From assembly GCF_009600605.1 (NCBI RefSeq), contig NZ_VWNA01000001.1, forward strand, positions 930,001-994,000: a stretch of DNA of 64,000 nt, given 5' to 3'. This DNA is from Segnochrobactrum spirostomi (GTDB taxonomy: Bacteria > Pseudomonadota > Alphaproteobacteria > Rhizobiales > Segnochrobactraceae). Of this stretch, positions 57,901 to 64,000 are shown piece by piece. Under the pieces are notes generated by a model. It ran no database searches. It was not told where the DNA came from and worked only from the letters and a program-made list of their open reading frames with translations. Made by a program: the position numbers and the translations under genes. How positions within the stretch are numbered: the stretch's first letter is position 1; each line of letters begins with the position of its first letter.

Positions 57901-58226
57901 TCGCCTACGGCAACACCGACGCCTTCCGCGCGGCCGTCGTCGCCCACCTCGACAGCGGCTATTCGGACACCCAAGGGGCGAGCCAGAACTTCCACGACAG
58001 CAAGACGTGGACGGTCGCGGGGGCAGACGGCTTCTACATCCCGGTGATGATTTCGCAGCATGGCGACGTGTTCGTGCCGGGCACAGCGAACGTGGACGGC
58101 GCCGAGCACGTGCGGACCTTCGGCGCCAACACGTTCGGCTTCGAGGATCTCACGGCGGCGCAGCACTCCGACTTCGACTACAACGATATGGTGATGCAGA
58201 TCCATCACCACGACGGCGTCTCCTGA
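54927..58226 (+). CDS. Large GH64-like / DUF4114 protein
   Basis: A 1099-residue protein. The N-terminal part (about 1-430) resembles GH64 beta-1,3-glucanases and thaumatin-like folds: YDSIEFNLSGSPNDKANLTS and AGFGTGMILQVP, and later an AGYFNGAKD segment. The middle is Ser/Thr/Asn-rich beta-sandwich sequence. The C-terminus (about 980-1095) is DUF4114, with TFGFEDLTAAQHSDFDYNDM, a probable calcium-binding end domain. No Sec signal, so non-classical or type I-like export is possible. Base composition is lower in GC than housekeeping neighbours. Activity and substrate are unproven. Confidence 0.7.
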   Translation: MTNLNITLSSDLRNQLTTASAAAGHVNFQVVIFDNSGTTPIYQQTYTDSAIPSSTINIALPADVDSGKAYFIIQSQGTTTPALSITQQSDINWTDAQDKNYRYDSIEFNLSGSPNDKANLTSVAGFGTGMILQVPNGSTTESASFQYSASTLQNSYLHTIGANNQDTLSSFSDGPLKNSVREAISPTTSVGQASGQPGSGIYSNTQWASYIDSLKNAAAADKVHIAGYFNGAKDANAVYHNGSFYSYHLEWDAAQNVFWLSPTEQSQVQGYIKIDPTELQNSIYSTLGDVEIYKSKSDTTPYQILDNGGSAMNVGDNNQWGTALRDFLTGFTAGFYGVTGQSANAEVTTPIDLNNNWNWDPTYGFGQHLTNGQQPIFTDPYSAVFAAHSNSYGSAYSDALASQYAKGGPLLSLYDSGTHANVSDINLTLLGDGETPDSNTANSYVAPTMYNYIAPTGGHYQTMPATEGDPGTFRSLTLTLQNASMRLNDDVPVTLQIYGGEDSSGHPIWHSASMTGSDTPWATWNFNLDANNNYILNADGTYSVTALPGTSVPGSMTFAHLPTAASGVSWYRVVVGDGDAQKIYNLYTTTSGYQFVAADGSQAIDGLAAITMPGHSGTVETFTVNMFNGTSTSLDPSLLHQYTDSNYTTASVPNAAVAGTLSGTTDHVTFTAFSGQTNQVSNSITLHQGESALGWTGTNNDSSTASWISGITNKVNGLNVALLSIVDTTHHLSIAPVAAQADLDGQWQTQVMQQLGNGTYTVNMTEYSFKDSALTTALTSPSSTLTLNVDLAHLGLEGNATGLNLISDASGTTGNWIDLDTTASNLPPEATLILYRTNNAGQMIDANGQIVTDVKDAALAYVGAVQTDHGTATLFDGHQQVYLGTGQNLHFALQTGQNTINTNVPVTTSAQGDGSVAINVGGIQLKAAVNNTLDDAANMATVQRMYDFPMVYAHHGEQLDINVAGSTDDVNSLHFVRLDANFNKDQITVGGVAYGNTDAFRAAVVAHLDSGYSDTQGASQNFHDSKTWTVAGADGFYIPVMISQHGDVFVPGTANVDGAEHVRTFGANTFGFEDLTAAQHSDFDYNDMVMQIHHHDGVS

Positions 58227-58259
58227 GAGCTGCAAGACGGCGCGAGCGCGTCCGGAACG

Positions 58260-58295
58260 CAAAGAGGCCGCCGATCGCAATCGGCGGCCTCTTTG
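58260..58295 (+). terminator. Strong bidirectional terminator hairpin
   Basis: A 16-bp perfect stem (CAAAGAGGCCGCCGAT with ATCGGCGGCCTCTTTG) and 4-nt loop, 33 bp after the large gene's stop and 33 bp before the end of the convergent ligase gene; serves both. Confidence 0.9.
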
Positions 58296-58328
58296 CATGG
58301 ACGGTTCGGATCGTCGCCTGAGCGGCGA

Positions 58329-59654
58329 TCAATAGGCGCGCTTGTAGGCGGCGATCAAAGCGGCCTCGTCGATCTCCTTCGCGCGGGCAACCTCGAAGCG
58401 CTTCAGGGCGAGATAGGTCGCCTTGAGGCGGGGCGAGAACCACGAGGACACGACATCGTCCGCCTCGAACGCATCGAGTGCCGCCTCGAGGGAGGCCGGA
58501 AGCGCCGCCGCGGCTCGGGCGACGGCAGCCGGATTGCCGTCGACGGCGGCTGGCAGGCTAAGGCCGCGCTTGATGCCGTCGAGCCCCGCCCGCACCAGGG
58601 CGCCGAGCACGAGATAAGGCGAGGCGCACCCGTCAGACGGGCGATATTCGATATTGAAGCCACGCCGCCGGCGGACCGGGTCGTTGGAGGCGGACGGTAC
58701 GACGCGCAGCGCCGCATCGCGATTCTGCACGCCGATCGTGTTGTAGGCACAGCCCCGCGCACGCGGCGCCAGGCGGCCATAGGACAACGGCGACGGCGCC
58801 GTGAGCGCAACGAGGGCATCGAGGTGGGCGAGAATGCCGGCGCAGAATTGCGCCGCCGCCTTGCTGAGGCCCAGCGGCTGCGAAGGGTCGTGGGTGATGT
58901 TCTCGCCGTTGCGATCGACCAGGCTGAAATGGACGTGCGCACCGTTGCCGGCACCCCCGCTCGCCGTCAGCGGGCTGAAGCTCGCCCGCATGCTGTGATC
59001 GGTCGCGACCGCACGGATGAGCTCACGGGCGATCACCGCGGAATCGGCGGCCGCCATGCCCGATTGCGGCGCACAACTGATCTCGTATTGCGACGGTCCG
59101 AATTCCGGTTCCAGCGTCTCAGGCACGAGCCGCGCCGACCGCAGCGCGGCCGCGCACGCCTGGAGCACTCCATTCGCCCGCCGCGCTGCGGCAAACGAGA
59201 AGGAAGCCTCCGCCGCAACCGCCGTCTCGAGCGAAAACTCGTGTTCGACGCCGGCGACGAAGGTGAGGCCGGCATCGCTGCGCAGGTCTTCGAGGGCGTG
59301 GCGGAAAAACGTCCGCGGACAGCAATCCCAATCTTCAGTCGGCCCGCGCTTGGAATCGCAGATCACCGCCTCCCAGGCTTCGTCGAAGACGCCGCTCTGA
59401 TAGGCGAAATAGGATCGCGGGTCCGGGATCTGACGGACTTCGTCCATCGGTCCCCAATCGTTGTCGACGATCGTGTCGAACGGTGTCAGCGCGAAACCGG
59501 CGCAGGCCCATCCGAGCCCGGTCTCCAACTTGGTCTCGAGGTCGGCCTTCGGAACGCCTCGGGTGCGCGTGATGCCCACCAGATCGTTCCAGAGCAGATA
59601 GACGATCGGCTCGGCTGTCATATCGATCGCGTGTCCTCTCGTCAGCTCGGTCAC
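58329..59654 (-). CDS. Glutamine synthetase family ligase (PuuA/GlnT-like)
   Basis: A 441-residue glutamine-synthetase-fold enzyme. Metal and substrate segments are visible: GVEHEFSLET, NGAHVHFSLVD and FNIEYRPSDG. It is closer to gamma-glutamylpolyamine or ethanolamine synthetases than to GlnA. GTG at 59654 is chosen because GGGGGGAGG lies 6 bp ahead; ATG at 59621 is an alternative. It is alone, without the puu aldehyde dehydrogenase or hydrolase genes, so the amine substrate is unknown. Confidence 0.85.
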   Translation of the reverse strand: MTELTRGHAIDMTAEPIVYLLWNDLVGITRTRGVPKADLETKLETGLGWACAGFALTPFDTIVDNDWGPMDEVRQIPDPRSYFAYQSGVFDEAWEAVICDSKRGPTEDWDCCPRTFFRHALEDLRSDAGLTFVAGVEHEFSLETAVAAEASFSFAAARRANGVLQACAAALRSARLVPETLEPEFGPSQYEISCAPQSGMAAADSAVIARELIRAVATDHSMRASFSPLTASGGAGNGAHVHFSLVDRNGENITHDPSQPLGLSKAAAQFCAGILAHLDALVALTAPSPLSYGRLAPRARGCAYNTIGVQNRDAALRVVPSASNDPVRRRRGFNIEYRPSDGCASPYLVLGALVRAGLDGIKRGLSLPAAVDGNPAAVARAAAALPASLEAALDAFEADDVVSSWFSPRLKATYLALKRFEVARAKEIDEAALIAAYKRAY

Positions 59655-60335
59655 GGCGTGCCTCCCCCCGGGATCCGAGAACGGCGGCCCGGAGCCAGGC
59701 GCACGCCGACACGGCATCCGGTGTCGTCTCGGGGTTCACGCCGAGCAAGGCGGTCGTCGGGGAGGGTCGGACCTGGGAGAGCGGAGAGGCGAAAGCCCGA
59801 ATGCCGCGTCGGCGGCACCGTCTGCGGTCCCCGTGTCTCGCGGTCAAGGGCAACGGTCCGCGTCATCAAGCGCGCCGTGCCCTGCATTGAAATGCATACA
59901 TCGGCCCCCCGCGGAAATTCAAAGGTGCACGCATGCGACCTTCGCCCGCCCCTTCATGCATTTGGTGAGTTTGAAGCCCCATCCCTCTCCCCCCACGGGT
60001 AGTCCTAGCACGACACCCGTTAAAATTGGATGGCAGCTCTAGACAAATTTCGCGCTCCCGCTTCGCTTGCGCAAGGGCCGAGCCGCAAACCAGCGCTGAA
60101 CGACGCAAAATTTTGCACCGGCCCAACGTATTTCATCACGATGCAATAAATAGGCCTAAAAGAGGCGGATTGGCCGAAAGGACAGAGACTTAAAAGACCG
60201 TTCGCGGAGGCACCGCCGGGACGGTCGAGAGCCCGACCGGCGAGCCCCCGCTGCAGCGCAGATGCCCTCCATGCTCAGCGGCGTCATCGACACATTGTCT
60301 CAGCGCGCTGACTACACAATCGGAGCGATCAGGGC
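59655..60335. other. Non-coding gap
   Basis: 681 bp with no recognised gene. It holds the promoter of the ligase and a perfect 12-bp palindrome GCAAAATTTTGC at 60105-60116. Its middle is AT-richer than the surroundings. Confidence 0.5.
60105..60116. promoter_or_regulatory. Perfect 12-bp palindrome
   Basis: GCAAAATTTTGC within the gap. Possible regulator site, but chance is not excluded. Confidence 0.25.
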
Positions 60336-60590
60336 TCAGCGGCCCGAAAAGGTGGTCGGGTCTGGAACCCGCCCGGCGGCGTAGAGCACCTCCAGCCGGC
60401 TCGTGAGCCGACCGTCATCGGGGTTCCAGAGTTGGGCGATGGCGACGACACCGGCATGGTCCGACGCGACCCGGCGGGCCTTCTCGCGCGCGTCTGCTGC
60501 GCTGAAGGCCTCGATGGGCGGGCACGCCACCAAGGTGCCATCGCTTCCCGCACCGTACGGCAGCACAGCAAACAGCGCAGAGCCCGTCAT
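60336..60590 (-). CDS. Small hypothetical protein
   Basis: An 84-residue soluble protein starting MTGSALFAVLPYGAG, with an amphipathic helix around EAFSAADAREKARRVASDH. No known domain. GAGGAGAGG lies just before ATG 60590 and supports the start. Confidence 0.6.
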   Translation of the reverse strand: MTGSALFAVLPYGAGSDGTLVACPPIEAFSAADAREKARRVASDHAGVVAIAQLWNPDDGRLTSRLEVLYAAGRVPDPTTFSGR

Positions 60591-60894
60591 TGGCCTCTCC
60601 TCAACCGAGGTGGGTACAGTCCACCCGGACCCGGACGATGTCGACTCACGCAATCGCGAGTTGCCACCGACCCGACAGGTGCCAAGCCCGCCCGATTCGA
60701 TGCGCAAGGCCTTGAAAGCGCACCAGCCCAAGACGTTGATCGTGCCGCGCGCGTTGCCCGCCGACGCCGCCGAGAGCAGAGCGGCACGCTTCCCGATTTG
60801 GTGATCGGATGAATCAGAATCGGACGGCAGCTTCGCGCCAGCTTCGGCCGATAGCCTGCCGATCTCTTATGGGTGTTCGAAGGCGCTTCAGGTC
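60591..60894. other. Divergent gap
   Basis: 304 bp with no gene seen. The promoters of the small gene and of DUF1217 must be here. Confidence 0.5.
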
Positions 60895-61677
60895 ATGGTC
60901 GTGTATCTCGGATCGACGTCCGCCACCTACGCCTATCTGGCGAAGGACCTGACGAAATCGCTCTCGATGGAGGCCAAGGACGCCCAGGTCGCCCGCGAAA
61001 CCAAATATTACCAGGACAATATCGGCAAGGTGAAGTCGGTCGATGACTTCATGAAGAACACGCGTCTCTACAATTATGCGATGAAGGCCTACGGCCTCGA
61101 AGACATGGCCTATGCCAAGGGCTTTATGAAGAAGGTTCTAAACGAGGGCGTCGTCGACAAGAACGCGTTTGCCAACAAGCTGACGGATTCGCGATTCAAG
61201 GCGTTCGCGACCACCTTCAACTTCGCGCTTCTCGGCGAATATGCGACCACCACGAAGGCGGCGACCTCGGACGTGGTCGATAAATATGTCCGCCAGAACT
61301 TCGAGGACGCGGCGGGCGAGCAGGATGAGGGCACCCAACTCGCCCTCTATTTCAAGCGGATGGCGCCGACCGTGACATCCGCCTACGACCTCCTCGCCGA
61401 CAAGGCCCTTTGGACTGTCACCCAGACGATCTTCGGCTTCCCGACCCAAATGAGCTCGGCCGACATCGATAAGCAGAAGAAGGCCGTCGACGCCAAACTC
61501 AACGTCGCCGACCTTCAGGATCCTGCAAAATTGGACAAGCTTCTCAAACGCTTCACCGCCATGTGGGACGCGACATCGTCGTCGTCCTATTCGCCGCTGC
61601 TCGAGCTGTTTTCGTCCAGTTCAACCACCAGCACCGACGTCTCGATGAGCATTCTCTCGCTGAAGCCCGGCGGCTAG
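60895..61677 (+). CDS. DUF1217 domain protein (flagellar-type)
   Basis: A 260-residue protein of the DUF1217 family, usually coded within Hyphomicrobiales flagellar gene clusters. Typical features are the helical N-terminal half (SVDDFMKNTRLYNYAMKAYGLEDM) and FNFALLGEY, then a Ser-rich C-terminus. Here no flagellar gene is in view, so it is either a duplicate or displaced. Role in flagellar assembly is inferred from the family's genomic neighbourhood. Confidence 0.85.
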   Translation: MVVYLGSTSATYAYLAKDLTKSLSMEAKDAQVARETKYYQDNIGKVKSVDDFMKNTRLYNYAMKAYGLEDMAYAKGFMKKVLNEGVVDKNAFANKLTDSRFKAFATTFNFALLGEYATTTKAATSDVVDKYVRQNFEDAAGEQDEGTQLALYFKRMAPTVTSAYDLLADKALWTVTQTIFGFPTQMSSADIDKQKKAVDAKLNVADLQDPAKLDKLLKRFTAMWDATSSSSYSPLLELFSSSSTTSTDVSMSILSLKPGG

Positions 61678-61686
61678 CGTCTCACT

Positions 61687-61938
61687 TCACGCGCGGCGCT
61701 GGAAGGCGCTCCAGATAAGCAGCAGGATTACGGCACCGACGATGGCGCCGATGAAGCCCGCGCCCTCACCGGGCTGGTACCAGCCGACCGCTTGGCCGAG
61801 ATAGCTCGCCACGATCGCGCCGACGATGCCGAGCACGGTCGTCAGAATGAAGCCCTGCGGTTCGTTGCGGCCAGGTGTGATCCATTTTGCGATTAGGCCT
61901 GCGACAAAACCGATGATGATCGCCCAGATGATGCCCAT
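61687..61938 (-). CDS. GlsB/YeaQ/YmgE family stress membrane protein
   Basis: An 83-residue protein with three short transmembrane helices and the family start MGIIWAIIIGFVAGLIAKW, GFILTTVLGIVGAIVASYLG and C-terminal FQRRA. Members are induced by stress or stationary phase; also called transglycosylase-associated. Lies convergent with DUF1217, 9 bp apart. Confidence 0.93.
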   Translation of the reverse strand: MGIIWAIIIGFVAGLIAKWITPGRNEPQGFILTTVLGIVGAIVASYLGQAVGWYQPGEGAGFIGAIVGAVILLLIWSAFQRRA

Positions 61939-62151
61939 GATGTCCTCGTTCGGCAGATTGCCGGCGGGGAAACGGCTTCGGGTGCCCGCGGTTCCGCTGC
62001 GCAGGCGCCCCACTCTGGCCAAAGCGCCACAGTCATGGTATCCGTCCGTTCACTCTTCGTTCGCAATCAGGCCGCCCCGGTCTACGGGTATCCTTCGACG
62101 AGGGCGCGGTCCGCCCCCCTCGATCCCGTCCGCGGCAGCCCGCTTGAGGGT

Positions 62152-63441
62152 ATGATCGTGGCCAAGCGAGCCGGAAGCGCCGATCTGCCGCTGCACAGCG
62201 GCCGGGTTCCGGCCTGGCTCGGCCAACGGATGACGCGCCTCGGCGCCGTCATCACGCAGGCGATCGTCCACCATTATGGGCGCGACGAGTTCCTGCGCCG
62301 CCTTGCCCACCCGTTCTGGTTCCAGTCGTTTGGCGCCGTGATGGGGATGGATTGGCACTCCTCCGGCATCACCACGAGCGTCATCGGTGCGCTGAAGCGG
62401 GGGCTCGCGCCGATGTCCGGCGACCTCGGTCTCCACGTCTGCGGCGGACGCGGCCGCCATTCGCGCGAGACGCCGGCGGAGCTGATGGCGATCGGCGATC
62501 GGACCGGCCTCGACGGCGCGGGACTCGCCACGGCGAGCCGGCTCGTCGCCAAGGTGGACAGCGCCGCCGTTCAGGACGGCTTCGACCTCTATCTGCATGG
62601 CTTCATCGTCGCCGACGACGGTAAATGGGTGGTGGTGCAGCAGGGCATGAACGGCGAAGCGCGCTATGCGCGCCGCTATCATTGGCTTTCGGAAGACCTC
62701 AAGACGTTCGTCGAGGCCCCGCATGCCGCGATCGACGGGATCAATCGCGGTGAGATCGTCAACCTGACCGACCGCCGTGCCGCCGCCTCGCGCGCGGGTC
62801 AGATCGATCTGTTGCGCACGCTCGGTCCGGACGGGATCGTCCGCGAGATCGCGGCGGTCGAGGGCCGCAATCGAGAACCCGCTCCGCCACCCGACGCGCC
62901 CCTACTGCCGCACCTCGTCATGCCGGAGCACCACGACGTACGGCCGAAGGACGTCATCCTCCGCCGCCTGCATGGCGCACTCGCCGCGGCGAGCGACGCC
63001 GCGCCACACGACTTCGCCGATCTGCTCTTGGTGCCCGGCGTCGGGGCGCGGACGGTCGAATCCCTCGCGATGGTCGCCGAGGTCGTCCACGGGGCGCCGT
63101 GCCGGTTCACCGATCCCGCCCGTTTCTCCCTCGCTCATGGCGGCAAGGACCGCCATCCGTTCCCTGTCGCGACCGCTGTCTACGATCGGACCATCACCGT
63201 GCTTCGCTCGGCGATCGAGGCGGCGAAGCTCGGCAACGACGAACGGCTCGACGCGATCCGCCGCCTCGACGCGCAATCGCGCTCCCTCGAGCACGCCGCC
63301 ACGGGACCGTCGCTGCCCGCCTATATCGACGGCGAACGTGCCCGGTCCCACGATTATGGCGGACGCAGCGTGTTCGGATGGGAGCCGCCGCCCGAACCGG
63401 CGGCCGGGGCCAACACCCGATCCGCCCGCTCCCGCCCCTGA
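62152..63441 (+). CDS. DUF763 domain protein
   Basis: A 429-residue protein. The start AKRAGSADLPLHSGRVPAWL matches DUF763. It has a helix-hairpin-helix-like segment, LLLVPGVGARTVESLAMVAE, then SLAHGGKDRHPFPV, and ends with GWEPPPEP. The helix-hairpin-helix hints at DNA binding, but no function is established for the family. GAGGGT precedes ATG 62152; the frame is open upstream. Stands alone. Confidence 0.88.
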   Translation: MIVAKRAGSADLPLHSGRVPAWLGQRMTRLGAVITQAIVHHYGRDEFLRRLAHPFWFQSFGAVMGMDWHSSGITTSVIGALKRGLAPMSGDLGLHVCGGRGRHSRETPAELMAIGDRTGLDGAGLATASRLVAKVDSAAVQDGFDLYLHGFIVADDGKWVVVQQGMNGEARYARRYHWLSEDLKTFVEAPHAAIDGINRGEIVNLTDRRAAASRAGQIDLLRTLGPDGIVREIAAVEGRNREPAPPPDAPLLPHLVMPEHHDVRPKDVILRRLHGALAAASDAAPHDFADLLLVPGVGARTVESLAMVAEVVHGAPCRFTDPARFSLAHGGKDRHPFPVATAVYDRTITVLRSAIEAAKLGNDERLDAIRRLDAQSRSLEHAATGPSLPAYIDGERARSHDYGGRSVFGWEPPPEPAAGANTRSARSRP

Positions 63442-63527
63442 TTCATCGACCGCGCGACGAGCCCGCGGCTCTGTTATAGGACGGCGAAGCGATTTCCTTC
63501 GCAGCGACACGGCATTTCCGGGCGATA

Positions 63528-63881
63528 ATGGCGAGCGACGTCACCCTCTACGGCATCAAGGCGTGCGACACGATGAAGAAGGCGCGCGCCTGGCTCGACG
63601 CCCACGGCGTCACCTATGCGTTTCACGATTACAAGGCGGCCGGGATCGACCGCGCCCATCTCACCGCCTGGGCCGACCGCGTCGGATGGGAAACCCTGCT
63701 CAACCGGGCCGGCACGACCTTCCGCAAACTCGACGACGCGGAGAAGGCGGATCTCGGCGAAGACAAGGCGATCGCGCTCATGGAGGCGCATCCTTCGCTC
63801 ATCAAGCGTCCGGTCCTCGTCGCGGGAGACACGCTTCTCGTCGGCTTCAAGCCCGAAAACTACGCCGCCACATTCGGCTGA
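63528..63881 (+). CDS. ArsC/Spx family reductase-like protein (YffB-like)
   Basis: A 117-residue thioredoxin-fold protein of the ArsC/Spx/YffB family. The N-terminal Cys is in YGIKACDTMKKA (single Cys as in YffB), and the cis-Pro region IKRPVLVAGD is intact. YffB proteins are thought to be glutathione-dependent reductases; arsenate activity is unlikely without the other Arg residues being confirmed. Followed 17 bp later by the YbaK-type gene. Confidence 0.9.
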   Translation: MASDVTLYGIKACDTMKKARAWLDAHGVTYAFHDYKAAGIDRAHLTAWADRVGWETLLNRAGTTFRKLDDAEKADLGEDKAIALMEAHPSLIKRPVLVAGDTLLVGFKPENYAATFG

Positions 63882-63898
63882 TCGTCCGCGGCGCGCCC

Positions 63899-64000
63899 AT
63901 GTCCAGCACCACCCAGGCCACCCTCGCGCTTACCCGCGCCGGCATCGCCTTCACGGTCCATGCCTACACCTACGATCCGAACGCCGAGCGGATCGGCCTG
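63899..64000 (+). CDS. ybaK: Cys-tRNA(Pro) deacylase, YbaK/EbsC-like (3' partial)
   Basis: The first 34 residues, ending HAYTYDPNAERIGL, match the start of YbaK/EbsC, which hydrolyse Cys mischarged on tRNA-Pro. The gene is cut by the window edge. ATG at 63899; 17 bp after the ArsC-like gene, so probably co-transcribed. Confidence 0.8.
   Translation, partial: MSSTTQATLALTRAGIAFTVHAYTYDPNAERIGL

Noticed and set aside
56154-58298. A long minus-strand open frame within the GH64-like gene
   Set aside because: The plus strand has recognisable DUF4114 and GH64-like segments; the minus frame has none.

Overview
The window is a GC-rich chromosomal segment of an alphaproteobacterium, most likely order Hyphomicrobiales (Rhizobiales). 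Supporting signs are the BluB/cobalamin-riboswitch unit, the liv transporter operon carrying a DUF6867-like gene, the aat/DUF2155 pair, the tpiA / ppiD-trpD-trpC-moaC-moeA block, an isolated DUF1217 flagellar gene, and short dispersed palindromic repeats of the kind seen in this order. The species cannot be named from the sequence alone.

Layout. 1-7056: a sugar-catabolism cluster (isomerase-like TIM barrel, alpha/beta hydrolase, pentulose/hexulose-phosphate 3-epimerase, two ROK kinases, LacD-type aldolase, P-loop kinase-like protein) with a SorC/DeoR regulator and a palindromic operator in the divergent promoter. 7057-12940: a repeat-bearing gap, tRNA-Ser(GCU), a broken tyrosine integrase, an AT-richer glycosidase-like gene, a frameshifted excalibur gene, a chemoreceptor and a small secreted protein; this looks like the remains of an element inserted at the tRNA. 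13023-18878: zinc alcohol dehydrogenase with an AraC regulator, a DUF1801/YdeI protein, a K+ channel with an RCK domain and a GAF-GGDEF cyclase. 18928-23204: cobalamin riboswitch and bluB, a MoxR ATPase/VWA pair, and a P1-family peptidase. 23610-29085: complete branched-chain amino-acid ABC transporter operon. 29377-40213: mixed genes, including two orphan proteins, an aldo/keto reductase, a bilobal pepsin-like protein, a Tim44-like protein, a DUF374 acyltransferase, a Bcr/CflA transporter, aat, DUF2155, oxyR and a malonyl-CoA-synthetase-like ligase. 40449-48048: GNAT, tpiA, ppiD, trpD, trpC, moaC, moeA. 48052-49751: an MFS exporter and its ArsR-type regulator, sharing operator-like palindromes.

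49920-54492 is the part most worth attention. It is a tightly overlapping four-gene operon: a coiled-coil membrane protein, a membrane-anchored VWA-like protein, a MotA/TolQ-like membrane protein with a long helical tail, and a MotB-like protein with an acidic residue in its single transmembrane helix and an OmpA domain. It resembles the ZorA/ZorB motor of Zorya but has no ZorC/ZorD partner, and I cannot match it to a described system. The MotA-like gene appears frameshifted at a run of six C. Transcribed away from it is a 1099-residue protein with a GH64-like N-terminus and a DUF4114 C-terminus.

58329-64000 holds a glutamine-synthetase-like ligase, a small conserved-looking protein, DUF1217, a GlsB/YeaQ membrane protein, DUF763, an ArsC/Spx-like reductase and the start of a YbaK-type deacylase. 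Three genes (9331-9601, 20909-22399, 50969-52230) look frameshifted, so homopolymer or assembly errors should be excluded before biology is read into them. All functional calls come from reading motifs and context; no database search was run.
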